Assembly (NCBI GenBank): GCA_026315105.1
Contig: CM048744.1
Coordinates: 931,177,503-931,241,502, forward strand
Direction: 5' to 3'
Source: Locusta migratoria
Lineage: Eukaryota > Arthropoda > Insecta > Orthoptera > Acrididae
Length of the DNA stretch: 64,000 nt
Position numbers and translations under genes: made by a program. The notes beneath the pieces were generated by a model that made no database searches, was not told where the DNA came from, and saw nothing but the letters and a program-made list of their open reading frames with translations. Positions 43,701 through 52,029 of this stretch are shown here, piece after piece. Numbering within the stretch: position 1 is the first letter of the stretch; each line of letters opens with the position of its first letter.

Positions 43701-44088
43701 TGAGTAGTCCCCGCCCGGAGATCCGAATGGGGGACTATTTTACCTCCGGAATATTTTACCCGAGAGGATGCCATCATCATATGTTCATACAGTAGAGCTG
43801 CATGTCCTCGGGAAGGGTAACGGCTGTAGTTTCCCCTTGCTTTCAGCCGTTCGCAGTAGCTGTGTGGCAAAGCCACATTAGCTGATGTTACAAGGCCAGC
43901 TCAGTCAATCATCCAGACTGTTGCCCCTGTAACTACTGAAAAGGCTGCTGCCCCTCTTCAGGAACCACACGTTTGTCTGGCCTCTCCACAGATACCCCTC
44001 CGCTGTGGTTGCACCTACGGTACGGCTATCTGCATCGTTGAGGCACGCAAGCCACCCCACCTCGGCAATGTCTGTGGTTCAAGGGGGT
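40794..44088 (-). mobile_element. RTE-type LINE, full length, with 11-bp target duplication
   Basis: 3295 bp on the minus strand, inserted in the Gypsy RT/RNaseH junction. The 3' end is CCGGACTGAAGACC followed by (ATA)n, as RTE elements end. The duplicated target GGATGAGATGA lies at 40783-40793 and 44089-44099. It has one uninterrupted long ORF with a 5' UTR of about 300 bp (44088-43781). Against the many breaks in the host Gypsy, this indicates a much younger insertion. Relatives are at 13780-15415 and 54900-57602. Confidence 0.95.
40817..43780 (-). CDS. RTE endonuclease-reverse transcriptase polyprotein
   Basis: An open frame without interruption. It is open from GTG at 43876, but the first ATG is the first of three in a row at 43780, giving about 987 residues (residue 33 of the longer frame), so I take that as start. 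Numbered on the longer frame: endonuclease blocks LRIGAWNVRSL (72-82), VGISEVRW (catalytic Glu, about 107), VMGDWNSVVG (about 210) and DSDHNLLV (about 303); RT blocks IPIPKKSGADRCENYRTISL (about 595), FVDLEKAFDNVDW (about 669), VRQGCSLSPMLFNLYIE (about 720) and LRFADDIVILSE (about 765). The C-terminal segment has ALYGSETWTISN, GHILRHRGIVNLALEGSVWG and a final WRAASNQSPD. The enzyme nicks the target and copies its own RNA there. All catalytic residues appear present, so it may be functional. Confidence 0.93.
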   Translation of the reverse strand: MMMASSRVKYSGGKIVPHSDLRAGTTQEDVIIRKDNTGILRIGAWNVRSLNRVGKLENLKREMDRLKLDIVGISEVRWQDEQDFWSGEYRIINTKSVGGITGVGLIMNKKIGMRVNYYEQHSDRIIIVKIDTKPTPTTVVQVYMPTSSADDEEIEEMYEELKEIIQTIKGEENLIVMGDWNSVVGKGREGKIIGEYGLGRRNERGSRLVEFCTEHDLIVTNTWFKNHKRRLYTWKRPGDTGRYQIDFIMVRHRYRNQVINCRTYPGADIDSDHNLLVMNCRLKLKKLQKGRKIRRWDLDKLKESEVLENFRGRFRQQLTETGRNKTVEEEWVALRDEIVKAAEDKIGRKARPTKNPWISQEILNLIDERRKYKNAVNETGKMEYRRLRNKIDRKCKMAKQEWLEAKCKSVEECIRRGKVDTAYRKIKETFGDKKSNSTNIKNSDGKPVLSKEGKAERWKEYIEQLYKGNELRDDVVGREEEVDQDEIGDTILRDEFDRALKDLGRNKAPGVDDIPSELLKSLGEPAMTRLFELVSRMYETGEMPSDFKKNVIIPIPKKSGADRCENYRTISLISHGCKILTRIIHRRMEKLVEADLGEDQFGFRRNVGTREAILTLRLILEDRLRKGKPTFLAFVDLEKAFDNVDWNTLFQILKSAGVKYRERRVIYNLYKSQTAVIRLEGHEREASVGKGVRQGCSLSPMLFNLYIEQAMKESKEKFGIGIKVQGEEIKTLRFADDIVILSETAKDLEEQLNGMDSVLKRAYKMNINKSKTKIMECGLRKSGDAEGIRLGNETMKVVDEFCYLGSKITCDGRSTEDIKCRMAMGRKAFFKKRNLLTSNINLRVRKSFLKAFVWSVALYGSETWTISNADRKRIEAFEMWCYRRMLKIRWVDRITNEEVLDRIGEKRNFWHTLTKRRDRLVGHILRHRGIVNLALEGSVWGKNRRGRPRDAYSKQIQVDVGCRSYEEMKRLAQDRVLWRAASNQSPD

Positions 44089-44099
44089 GGATGAGATGA

Positions 44100-44146
44100 G
44101 ATGAAAGATGAAAGAAAGAAAGATGAAAGAAAGATGAAAGAAAGAG
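44100..44146 (+). repeat. GATGAAAGAAA-type microsatellite at the RTE target site
   Basis: Degenerate (GATGAAAGAAA)n directly after the 11-bp RTE target duplication, before the Gypsy coding resumes at GAGTTTTCCGG. It looks like expansion of target-derived GATGA and GAAAGA words. Confidence 0.85.
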
Positions 44147-44620
44147 TTTTCCGGGCACTTAAGGAGGCTTTAACTTTCGCACCAGTTCTAGCCTTATACG
44201 ACGAAAATGCAGAAACCGTATTTCGCACAGGTGCTAGCGATTATGGGATTGGTGCACTGCCTGTACAAATTCAGGAAGGTGCTAAAAATGTGATGGCCTA
44301 TGCATCAAGAGTTCTCTCAAAGTCAGAGATCCTCTACAACCGAGAAGGATGTTTATCTGGGTTATCAACAAATTCCGGCCGTATTTATTCGGTAAAACAT
44401 TCACCGTCGTGACAGACCATCATTCTTCCTGTTGTCTGACTAGCTTGAAGGATCCATCAGGTCGACTAGCAAGATGGGCACTAAGGCTCAAAGAGTATGT
44501 CACAGTGGCATTCAAAAACAGGCCCAAACACAAGGACGCCGATTGCCTTTCTAGAAATCCATTAGCCGAATACAATAGCATGGTTGAAATTTCAGCCCTG
44601 AGTTAAGTGACATTACAGCT
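44147..44620 (+). pseudogene. Gypsy RNase H domain
   Basis: VFRALKEALTFAPVLALYDE, FRTGASDYGIGALPVQIQEG (the usual catalytic DASD is GASD, so the first Asp is lost), VMAYASRVLSKSEILYN and, in another frame, KFRPYLFGKTFTVVTDHHS (TDH) and SGRLARWALRLKEYVTVAFK, then KHKDADCLSRNPL. The region follows the RT across the nested RTE. Two frames are needed. Confidence 0.9.
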
Positions 44621-44779
44621 GAACAAAGGGAAGGTTCAGCATTATTACAAACCATAGAGGCCTTGGAGAAAGGAGAACCAACCAGAGAAGAGTTTCATCT
44701 TATAAGCGGGATATTTTATAAGAGCAACTACGATCCACTGGGCCCAAAATGGCTACCTGGATATTCCAGCTCATCTCCA

Positions 44780-45425
44780 GTCAGCTATTCTCAAGTATTT
44801 CCATGATTCTCCACTACCCGGTCATTTGGGATTCGTGAAGACCCTAGACATAATCAGACGCAAGTATTACTGGCAAGGTCTCTACCCATCTGTCAAGTAC
44901 TATGCGAGTAACTGTAAGGTGAGCAAGAGATGGAAGCATGTGCCGCAATTACCTCCAGGTCATATGATACCAATTCCACCTGCAGTAGCTCCATTCCACC
45001 GGATTGGAATCGACCTTTTAGGGAGGTTCCCGAAGTCGACAACTGGTAACCAATAGATAATAGTGTGCACTGACTACATCATCCGCTATGTTGTCACCAA
45101 ACGTGTGCCGACTGCCGAAGCGCCAGTGATCGCAAAATTCCTTGTAGAAGACATTATTTTGAAGCATGGCGCACCACATGTCATGATATCTGATCGAGGA
45201 AAAGTGTTCAAGTCAAAACTAGTGTCTGAGATAATGTCACGTTGCGACATTGTCCATAGAATCACACATGCCTACCATCCTGAGACAAATGGTGTTACAG
45301 AACGTTTTAACAAGACGTTCGCAGATATGCTGTCGATGTACGTTGATGTTGAGCAGAAGGATTGGAATACAATACTTCCAGTCGTGACATTGGTTATAAT
45401 ACAGCAAGGCAATACACCCTAGGCT
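44780..45425 (+). pseudogene. Gypsy integrase
   Basis: GHLGFVKTLDIIRRKYYWQG and VKYYASNCKVSKRWK represent the zinc-binding region (HHCC; the first Cys is present, the second replaced). The catalytic core follows: HRIGIDLLGRFP (Asp, about 45005), VMISDRGKVFKSKLVSEIM (second Asp, about 45190) and YHPETNGVTERFNKTFADML (Glu, about 45300). A stop at about 45056 splits it. It would insert cDNA into host DNA. Confidence 0.92.
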
Positions 45426-46069
45426 TCACGCCGTTTTTCCTGCTCAATGGCCGTGAAGCTGAGACGGCAATGGATACACTGTTTCCGTTCTAACTGGACG
45501 ACACTCAGGGTGACTATGTGAAACAGCACGTCACCAGGGTCGAAGAAGCAAGACAGCTGGCTCTCATACGGACACGAAACGCCCAGGAGAAGGACCGTCA
45601 GCGGTATAACGACTAGCACCGACCTGTTGTATACAGCTGAGGAGATCTGGTATGGATTTTTACCCCTGTACGGAAAGATGGGCTATCGGAAAAGTTACTG
45701 AAGCGATACTTTGGTCCGTAACGTGTCTTATGCAGCCTGTCACACTTACATACGAAGTCGAGGATTTTGAGCTGTCCTCAAAACGACAAAAACGAAGCGA
45801 CATTGTTCACGTTCTCCGTATGAAGCCTTATTACGATTCTAGGGAACAGAGAGACAGAAACGGCCTCTTATTCAAGGACACTGAGACCATTGTGATAATG
45901 ATGAAACCATGACAGGAGGGTCTGGCGCCGGCCATCTCCGTAGGAAAGGCGTGCAGGTAGAATGGAAGGTTTCACCAGAACTGCCAAACAGAGGACCATG
46001 TCAAGATCCAGGACGCTGCGGCAAAGGGAACCTAACAGCAGGTCGCTGTTCTTTCAAAAAGGGGAGCAA
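45426..46069 (+). pseudogene. Gypsy pol C-terminus and pre-LTR region
   Basis: Frames read FTPFFLLNGREAETAMDTLF (about 45425-45490), VTRVEEARQLALIRTRNAQE, then FYPCTERWAIGKV and VEDFELSSKRQKRSDIVHVL followed by RMKPYYD, the usual integrase C-terminal part. From about 45910 a non-coding stretch leads to the purine-rich AAAAAGGGGAGCAA before the 3' LTR. Confidence 0.8.
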
Positions 46070-46406
46070 TGCCGCGAGTTGTCCAACGGAACGCGTGGCG
46101 TAGTGGTTAGCATCGTAGATCGTAGTGCTTGCGGTCCCCAGTTCAAATCCCGCCAAGGGCAGAAATAAATTTGTTTTTGTTTGTATTCTTTGTTTCTAGA
46201 ATGTGCTACATGTTTCTTATGTTTGATGTACTTGTGAGTTCCAGAAAATTCTTTCTCTGTATAAATAGTGGAGCACTCCAAGCAGGATTTAGTCTGTACT
46301 GAGTGTACGCTTGTGTTGGCAATAAACGCGTTCTAAGTGTAAAGTGTTGTGCTCTATTAGAGACCAGCCTTCGATTTCGGGACCACCTGCAGTTTGCAGC
46401 ATGACA
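46070..46406 (+). repeat. 3' LTR of Gypsy element
   Basis: 337 bp from TGCCGCGAGTTG to GCAGCATGACA. TATAAATAG at 46260 and AATAAA at 46321 are placed as in a normal U3-R-U5. It matches the 5' LTR closely outside the nested SINE, with scattered differences that imply an old insertion. Confidence 0.93.
46091..46157 (+). other. tRNA-like Pol III box A/B segment inside the 3' LTR
   Basis: GCGTGGCGTAGTGGTTAGCATC contains a consensus box A (TGGCGTAGTGG). CCCCAGTTCAAATCCCGCC contains box B about 45 bp further on, tRNA spacing. It sits about 22 bp from the LTR start. The same segment exists in the 5' LTR and in the solo LTR at 15659-15984. Confidence 0.7.
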
Positions 46407-47479
46407 ATATATGGTAAGCGGATGAAAAAAAATAATCGTTGCTCCTTTACAGAAATGGAACGTTTAAAATGACCGGCTGTGTTCCTCTAAGGTAAATATA
46501 ATGGAAAATAAAATAATTCATTTACTTTTCGTACTAGGTATTAGTGTTTTATGGAAATTGCAATATACGTTAAAAGTCATGAATCATGTGCTTGCTAAAT
46601 TAAAATGGACATTATTTATTAGACTTTAAACAACACTCACTAATGAGACTGACTGGTACGCTCCTCTTAATCTACCACAGATGTAATGTTGAGCAATGTT
46701 GGACATTCAATTCCGCAAGCAAACTCCATCAGCTTGGTCAACATTCCCTTGTCGAATCTCTAAAAAAAAGAATACCAGCTGTCTTTCGATGAGAGCAAGG
46801 TTTGTCTTGAAAATGCTGTTCATGCAGTCTTTAAAACCACGCTCTTGTAAATGTTTACACTCGACGCCATCTTCCTTTTCCCACCAAAAGGCATACCTGG
46901 TGAGATGGGCATGGGGGTTGGGGTAGACTGCCCCTAACCCACAAACAGGTCAGGTGAGCAGATGGGATGATTGGTCAAGTGCAGCAGGATGATGATGCAC
47001 GGGTGGCTGCCGAATGATCGCTAGGCAGCTATGGCCGCCACTCGGATGACAGCTGCAGTTGGGATGGTGTCTGCAGCGGCACCTGTGGTGGCGACTGGAT
47101 TATGGTGGCACGGATTCACGCAGGCGAGTGTGGCATATTGTGCGACCTTACAGACATGATCTCACCCGAGAAACCCCGTGCATCCAGCAATCATGCAGGG
47201 GAAGATGCACCCTGCAAACCAGGCTGCTGGTGCTACATCTTGTTCCTCCTCCACAGCCACTTCATGTCTTTCTGTTCTGAAAAAAAAAAAACAGAAAAAT
47301 AATTAGCAGTTTGTATGATCATTTATCCTCAGTAGAAAAGTGCAGCTCGGTGGTAGGATAGAATACAGACAGACGTTGAATGTGAAGATCGTAGGTTCGA
47401 TCCCCAGATAGGTTCGATCCCCAGATTGATTGAATGGTGTGGTGCAATGAACAACCACATAAATTACAATTTGTCGGCT
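46407..47479. other. No gene seen
   Basis: 3' flank of the Gypsy element, non-coding. A plus frame at 47059-47280 and its shadows show no domain. Confidence 0.4.
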
Positions 47480-47491
47480 TGGCTTCAATTC

Positions 47492-47600
47492 AAATTGTTC
47501 AAATGCTTGTAGAGCGTATGGGGGGATTCGAACCTCCGACCGTATTGGCCGTGCAGACCGTGCCTGGCTCACCGCAGTCCCCTCGGCCACCGCGGCCGGC
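47492..47600 (-). mobile_element. SINE family A, internally deleted, 12-bp target duplication
   Basis: Minus-strand copy with intact head (GCCGGCCGCGGTGGCCGAGG, box B GGTTCGAATCC). Nearly the whole body and tail are missing up to AAGCATTTGAACA. The duplicated TGGCTTCAATTC is at 47480-47491 and 47601-47612. Because the duplication is intact, the deletion probably predates or accompanied insertion. Confidence 0.93.
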
Positions 47601-47769
47601 TGGCTTCAATTCCTACTATTACCTACTTATTTTAACTTATTAGTCGCAATGTTAAACCATCTATCACAAGATTTTATTTAGAGTTTAACAGTTGAATTTA
47701 TAAACGTCAAATTAATTTATGCCATTTAGTTATGATTACCATCCTTCAAGTCGATAGTCAAGGTGGTGG

Positions 47770-47771
<2 letters not shown>

Positions 47772-47825
<54 letters not shown>
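47772..47825 (+). repeat. Poly-A tract
   Basis: About 54 adenines, then an LTR-free flank. It may mark the tail of a decayed retroposed sequence. Confidence 0.9.
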
Positions 47826-47829
<4 letters not shown>

Positions 47830-47949
47830 ATACTAGGAAATTATAAAAAGACAGTTGAATCTTCGCTATTGTGTTCGTAATGAAGTTTTTTGCTCTCTGT
47901 TTTTCACATTCGGGAACAGTGATCCAATCCTTTGAATAAATTTGTTGTG

Positions 47950-48280
47950 TGGGAGTGAAAGCTGGGTGGATACAAGTTATCGTTTTAGAAAGTTGAGGTT
48001 ATCTTTATGAACGTAGCATGGGTGATTGCAGGTACTAATAGATGGAAACGATGTCATGAGGAACCGAGAATGAATACCATAGATGTAGCAGATAGAGCGA
48101 TCAGGCTTAGATGGTGGGATAATGTTACATACGTGGGAGAACCAAGGTTGCCTAACAGATTCATGTGTTCAGCAGTAGAGGGTAGGAGGAGTCGAGGTAG
48201 ACCAAGGAGAAAGTAACAGGCATAACGTCAGACGAGGCTTTTAATAGGGGATCATTGAGGGATTTTATAAGGGGAACTAT
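47950..48280 (+). pseudogene. LINE (RTE-like) C-terminal fragment
   Basis: LLCGSESWVDTSYRFRKL is followed by a frame at 48007-48216 with RWKRCHEEPRMNTIDVADRA, IRLRWWDNVTYV and EGRRSRGRPRRK. The LYGSE.W....R....FE.....R...I....R..WWGHV.R....R...GRPR order is the region behind the RT in RTE-like LINEs. It is a different family from the 40.8-kb RTE. Confidence 0.65.
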
Positions 48281-48353
48281 GCTCCGCTAACACGGTAAAA
48301 GGTATATTCAGTGTTAAATGATGGTGACGATGACAATGGGAACAGTAATGGAT

Positions 48354-48552
48354 CGCCGCGGCGGAACGGCCGAGCGCATTGAGGCACCATGCTGCGATGC
48401 GCGAGGCCGTTCCCCGTCGGGGGCTCGAATTCCCCATCGAGCATGGATGTTTTTGTCGTCTTTAGTCTAAGGTAGTTCATAAGTAGTTTCTAAGTTTAGG
48501 GACTTATGACCCCGCAGTTAAGTCCCTTAAGCTTCACAAACATTTGAATTTG
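48354..48552 (+). mobile_element. SINE family A variant with 10-bp target duplication
   Basis: Head CGCCGCGGCGGAACGGCCGAGCG, box B GGGCTCGAATTCC, tail GGGACTTATGACCCCGCAGTTAAGTCCC then ACAAACATTTGAA. The duplicated AGTAATGGAT is at 48344-48353 and 48553-48562. The head is closer to family B and the tail to family A. Confidence 0.93.
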
Positions 48553-48606
48553 AGTAATGGATTAGGTAAAGGGGAGAATTAAGATGTGAATGACTTAAAA
48601 ACAAAG

Positions 48607-48682
48607 TGCGGTTTCGTAGCACAATGGTAGCCCGCCACACTATGAATCCAAAGGTCGGGGGTTCGATCCTCGCCAGGTTCTA
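48607..48682 (+). tRNA. tRNA-like sequence, probably a tRNA pseudogene
   Basis: GGTTTCGTAGCACAATGGTAGC gives a box A and GGTCGGGGGTTCGATCCTCG a well-paired T arm with box B. The anticodon arm (ACACTATGAATCC) and the acceptor ends do not pair properly, so it is not a credible functional tRNA. It could be the head of another SINE without a recognisable tail. Confidence 0.4.
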
Positions 48683-48707
48683 GGATTTTTATCTGTCACT
48701 TTCCACT

Positions 48708-48895
48708 CAAATGTTCAAATGTATGTATAGCTTATGGGACTTAACCACGGGGTCATCAGTCCATAAACTTACAAACTACTTATGAACTACTTACGAACTA
48801 GGACGACACAAATATCCATGCCCGAGGGGGGATTCGAACCCCCGACCGTAGTGGCCGTGCAGACCGTGACTGAAGCGCCTCAGTCCCCTCGGCCA
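48708..48895 (-). mobile_element. SINE family A with 12-bp target duplication
   Basis: Minus-strand copy with box B GGGTTCGAATCCC and tail TGGACTGATGACCCCGTGGTTAAGTCCC. The extreme 5' GCCGGCCGCGG is missing. The duplicated TCACTTTCCACT is at 48696-48707 and 48896-48907. Confidence 0.94.
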
Positions 48896-48907
48896 TCACT
48901 TTCCACT

Positions 48908-49464
48908 TTTTTCACCTGTGGCAGTGTTGTTAATGTGAAAAATGCGAAGTAGCACCATGGTTCGGAACCCAAGTTAAACTGTAGGTGACCCTATAACTGG
49001 CTGGGTGTCAGTTGGAAGGTCGGAGGAAGGCAACGGCATACCTTCTCCAAACAGGACCGTGCCTAGTAACGCACTGTGGTGTTCGAACCAATCTTCGGAA
49101 TCGTTAGCAGAATTCGCGGTAACGTTTGCCAGGCGGTGGCACCTTGCTGAGACTCTCAGGTGTGGAGGTTTGGCACGCGGTCGCGCTCCTATCGCGCCTA
49201 TGAAGGACGCTACGCGGCTGCTACCGGCGCTATATTTACATACGGCGTTGGCCAGACCACGTGGAGTGGTCTGGCAGCCAAGCGCGCTGCCGACGCGAAT
49301 GACGACCTGGCCACAGCCCGACGACATTCCCCTCGCTAACAAGGCGGACGATACAACAGACTAGTAAATCCTGCCAATCGATAAAGAGCCGAATTCATAT
49401 ATACGAGGTGTCCCCAGTCGAGCCGCGAGAAAATGGCAGTGTGGTACTAGAACTATGTCAGGAA
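48908..49464. other. GC-rich stretch, no gene recognised
   Basis: From about 48990 to 49370 the GC content rises and both strands have 119-122-residue frames, a composition effect with no domain. It may be the LTR or UTR of an unknown retroelement. No host gene can be supported. Confidence 0.4.
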
Positions 49465-49579
49465 CTGCCCGGCCGCTCCCCGTCGAATGTTCGAGTCCTC
49501 CCTGGGGCATATGTGATGTACATAGCGTGAGTTAGTTTAAGTATTAAGTACTAGCTTAAACCCACGGCTCAAAAAATGT
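49465..49579 (+). mobile_element. SINE family B fragment
   Basis: CGGCCGCTCCCCGTCGAATG, then TTCGAGTCCTCCCTGGGGCATATGTG (box B) and a short part of the body (GAGTTAGTTTAAGTATTAAG). The head 5' part and the hairpin tail are missing. It lies directly before an inverted family B copy. Confidence 0.7.
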
Positions 49580-49772
49580 CCAAAAGTCTGTAAATCTATC
49601 GGACCAAACTGCGTGGTCATCAGTCCGTAGCTTACAAACTACTTAAATCTAGGTAAACTAACTTACGGACAAACACACACACCCATGCCACATGAAGGAC
49701 TCGAACCTCCACGGTGAGCAACCGCGCGCTCCGCAGCGAGACGCTTTAGCCCGCTCGGCTACTCCACCGCTG
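49580..49772 (-). mobile_element. SINE family B, near full length
   Basis: Minus-strand head AGTAGCCGAGCGGGCTAAAG, box B GGTTCGAGTCC and tail TACGGACTGATGACCACGCAG..GGTCCGATAG, as in 19190-19386. No clear target duplication was found, possibly because it abuts the opposite-strand fragment. Confidence 0.9.
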
Positions 49773-49799
49773 CTCCGCTCGCGTGTTCGTTGATTATGA

Positions 49800-50002
49800 A
49801 TCAAAAATGTTCAAAAGTTTGTAAAGCTTATGGGACTTAACTACGGGGTCATCAGTCCCTAAACTCACAAACTACTTTTGAACTACTTACGAACTAGGAC
49901 AGCACAAATATGCATGCCCGAGGGGGGATTCGAACCCCCGACCGTAGTGGCCGTGCAGACCGTGACTGAAGCGCCTCAGTCTCCTCGGCCACCGCGGCCG
50001 GC
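49800..50002 (-). mobile_element. SINE family A with 12-bp target duplication
   Basis: Complete minus-strand copy: GCCGGCCGCGGTGGCCGAGG head, box B GGGTTCGAATCCC, tail GGGACTGATGACCCCGTAGTTAAGTCCC and AAACTTTTGAACA end. The duplicated CGTTGATTATGA is at 49788-49799 and 50003-50014. Confidence 0.95.
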
Positions 50003-50014
50003 CGTTGATTATGA

Positions 50015-50564
50015 TAGATAAGCTATCTTTCAGTAGTGTGCTATGTGATTGGTTTTTAAGGATGAAATGAAATACAATACCTTCTTTAGAAACAAACATT
50101 TTAATCAACATTCAAATAAAAAATAAAATTATGTGAAGTGCTTAATGATTTACAATAAATAATACATACATTATTACTTATAGCCTGCGTTGCAATATCT
50201 CAAAACGTATGGTGAGAATAATGTCCAAATTCATTTTACTGCTTTATTTATTTATTCTTATACTTCCTTATTCGTATGCTTATCCTTACAGAGAAAGAGT
50301 TGAAGACATTGTAGCACGCATAGATCAAAGATATGGTCTGTGGCATCACGTTTCCCTGTATGTAACCTCCTTGCAATAGAGTCGCAAACGTCATCGCAGG
50401 CCATCAGTGCGATTTTTTAATAATTTTATGACTTTCAATCGCCATATTTTCCACCCCCTTACAGCTATCGACATGGAACTGCTGTGGTGTACAACGGGAG
50501 ACTTCAGACAACAATTACACACAGACCATTCGTTTGCGTTCAGTTTTCGCTGCAGAGCGAAATA
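50015..50564. other. No gene seen
   Basis: AT-rich non-coding sequence. Confidence 0.5.
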
Positions 50565-50678
<114 letters not shown>

Positions 50679-50739
50679 TAGCTCTTTATGTCTTGTGGTT
50701 TAGACGTGATAAACGTACACCGAACAGACATTCACATTT

Positions 50740-51313
50740 ATGGATATAGATTAAACTGGAAAGAACTCGTAGATAATGTCGTGGGAAAGGCGAACCAGAG
50801 ACTGTGTGTTATTGGCAGAATCCTTAAAAGATGCAACAGAACTACTAAAGAACTGCATACATTACGCTTGCTCGTCTTTTTTTGGAGTATTGCTGCCCAG
50901 TGTGGGACCCTTATCAGGTGGGTTTGACGGAGGACATCGAAAGAGTCCAAAGAAGGGCAGCTCGTTTCCTATTGTCGCGATACAGGGGAGACAGCGTTGT
51001 GGAAATGATACTGGATCTGGGATGGGAATCATTACAACGCTTATCGCTGCGGCGCGGGCTTATTACGAAACTCCAATCGCCAACATTCTCCTCCGAATGC
51101 GAAAATATATTGTTGACTACCACTTACATAGATTGATATGATCGTCAGAATAAAATACGAGAAATCAGAGCTCTAACAGAGAGATTCAGGTGTTCTTTCT
51201 TCCCACGCGATATTCTAGAATGGAATGGGAGAAAATAGTTTAACGGTGGTTCGATGAACTCTCTGCCAGACATTTAAGTGTGATTGGCAGAGTATTCTAT
51301 GTAGATGTAGATT
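50740..51313 (+). mobile_element. CR1-type LINE, 3' fragment
   Basis: Starts in the RT thumb region (LNWKELVDNVVGKANQRL) and continues VQRRAARFLLSRYRGDS and LGWESLQ..RLSLRRGLITKL, then the end TGGCAGAGTATTCTATGTAGATGTAGA. This is the same family as 61485-62824, with about two frameshifts. It is 5'-truncated, as usual for this group. Confidence 0.9.
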
Positions 51314-51318
51314 TTATC

Positions 51319-51888
51319 CATTAAAATGGTTTTTTCTGAAAGCCTGCGACTGTGAGGTAAATGGATTTGTTTATAAATAACAATACTGCTACCAGTCACG
51401 ATTTTTTATTTATTTACCATGACGCGTTTCGAGAAATCATTCCCATCTTCAAGTGCGCTTTCTGTGCTGTTTCATATTATGTATGATGTTTTGAGTGTGT
51501 GAGTTCCTGCTTTTTCTGCAGTCATTACTGTAATATATAAAATTCGCGCGATTTTACTTTATGGTTGTCTTTATATGTATATATCTTTAGATGGACCAGA
51601 CGAAAACTGTAAATAAAAAGCTTTTCAAAAAATTCGGCCATTAACGCCATATAAAGGTAACCATAAAGTAAAATCGCGCGTATTTTTATATATTACAGTA
51701 ATGACAGCAGAAAAAGCAGGAACTCACACACTCAAAACCTCATAAATAATATGAAACAGCACAAAAAACGCACTTGAAGATGGGAATGATTTCTCGAAAC
51801 GCGTCATTATTATTATATAAAATTATATTAAATAAAAAATCGTGACTGGTAGCAGTATTGTTATTTATAAACAAAACCATTTTAGTTT
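51319..51888. mobile_element. 570-bp foldback repeat, possibly Penelope-like terminal sequence
   Basis: Two arms of about 230 bp (51350-51579 and 51649-51888) are reverse complements, with small gaps, around a 70-bp spacer. Both arms contain GACGCGTTTCGAGAAATCA or its complement, and the arms end in AAAATGGTTTT and TTTGTTTATAAATAACAATA. The motif TTGAAGA-TGGGAATGATTTCTC-GAAACGCG resembles the hammerhead-like core reported in Penelope-like elements. No coding sequence lies inside. The class is tentative. Confidence 0.55.
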
Positions 51889-51962
51889 AAGTAGTTTGTA
51901 ATTCTTGGAACCAATGATGACTGTAGTCTGGTCCCACAGAATTACAAACATTTGAACATTTT
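51889..51962 (+). mobile_element. SINE family B-like 3' tail fragment
   Basis: TTTAAGTAGTTTGTAATTCTTGGAACCAATGATGACTG..TGGTCCCACAGAATTAC then AAACATTTGAACA. Only the hairpin tail is present. Its stem bases differ from families A and B but still pair. Confidence 0.8.
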
Positions 51963-52029
51963 TGTCCCACTCGAAAGAGACTTCGCAGACATTACACTTA
52001 AAGAGTTTGAATAAAAATCAGCAAATGAG

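Larger units (their letters stand above)
37211..46406 (+). mobile_element. Gypsy-type LTR retrotransposon, complete but decayed, with nested insertions
   Basis: 5' LTR (37211-37755), gag, protease, RT, RNase H, integrase and 3' LTR (46070-46406) in the Gypsy order, RT before integrase. A purine-rich tract AAAAAGGGGAGCAA precedes the 3' LTR. Both LTRs begin TGCCGCGAG and end TGACA. Flanks ATAC and ATAT suggest a mutated 4-bp duplication. An RTE LINE (40794-44088) and a SINE (37244-37445) are nested inside. Every coding block has stops or frameshifts. No env-like frame was seen. Confidence 0.93.

Noticed and set aside
37211..46406. Endogenous retrovirus with an envelope gene
   Set aside because: No env-like frame between integrase and the 3' LTR; only a Gypsy-type gag-pol is visible.
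48607..48682. Functional tRNA gene
   Set aside because: Good T arm but acceptor and anticodon stems do not pair; kept only as tRNA-like.
48974..49364. Overlapping 119-122-residue frames on both strands
   Set aside because: GC-rich sequence with no motif; one cannot be preferred over the other.
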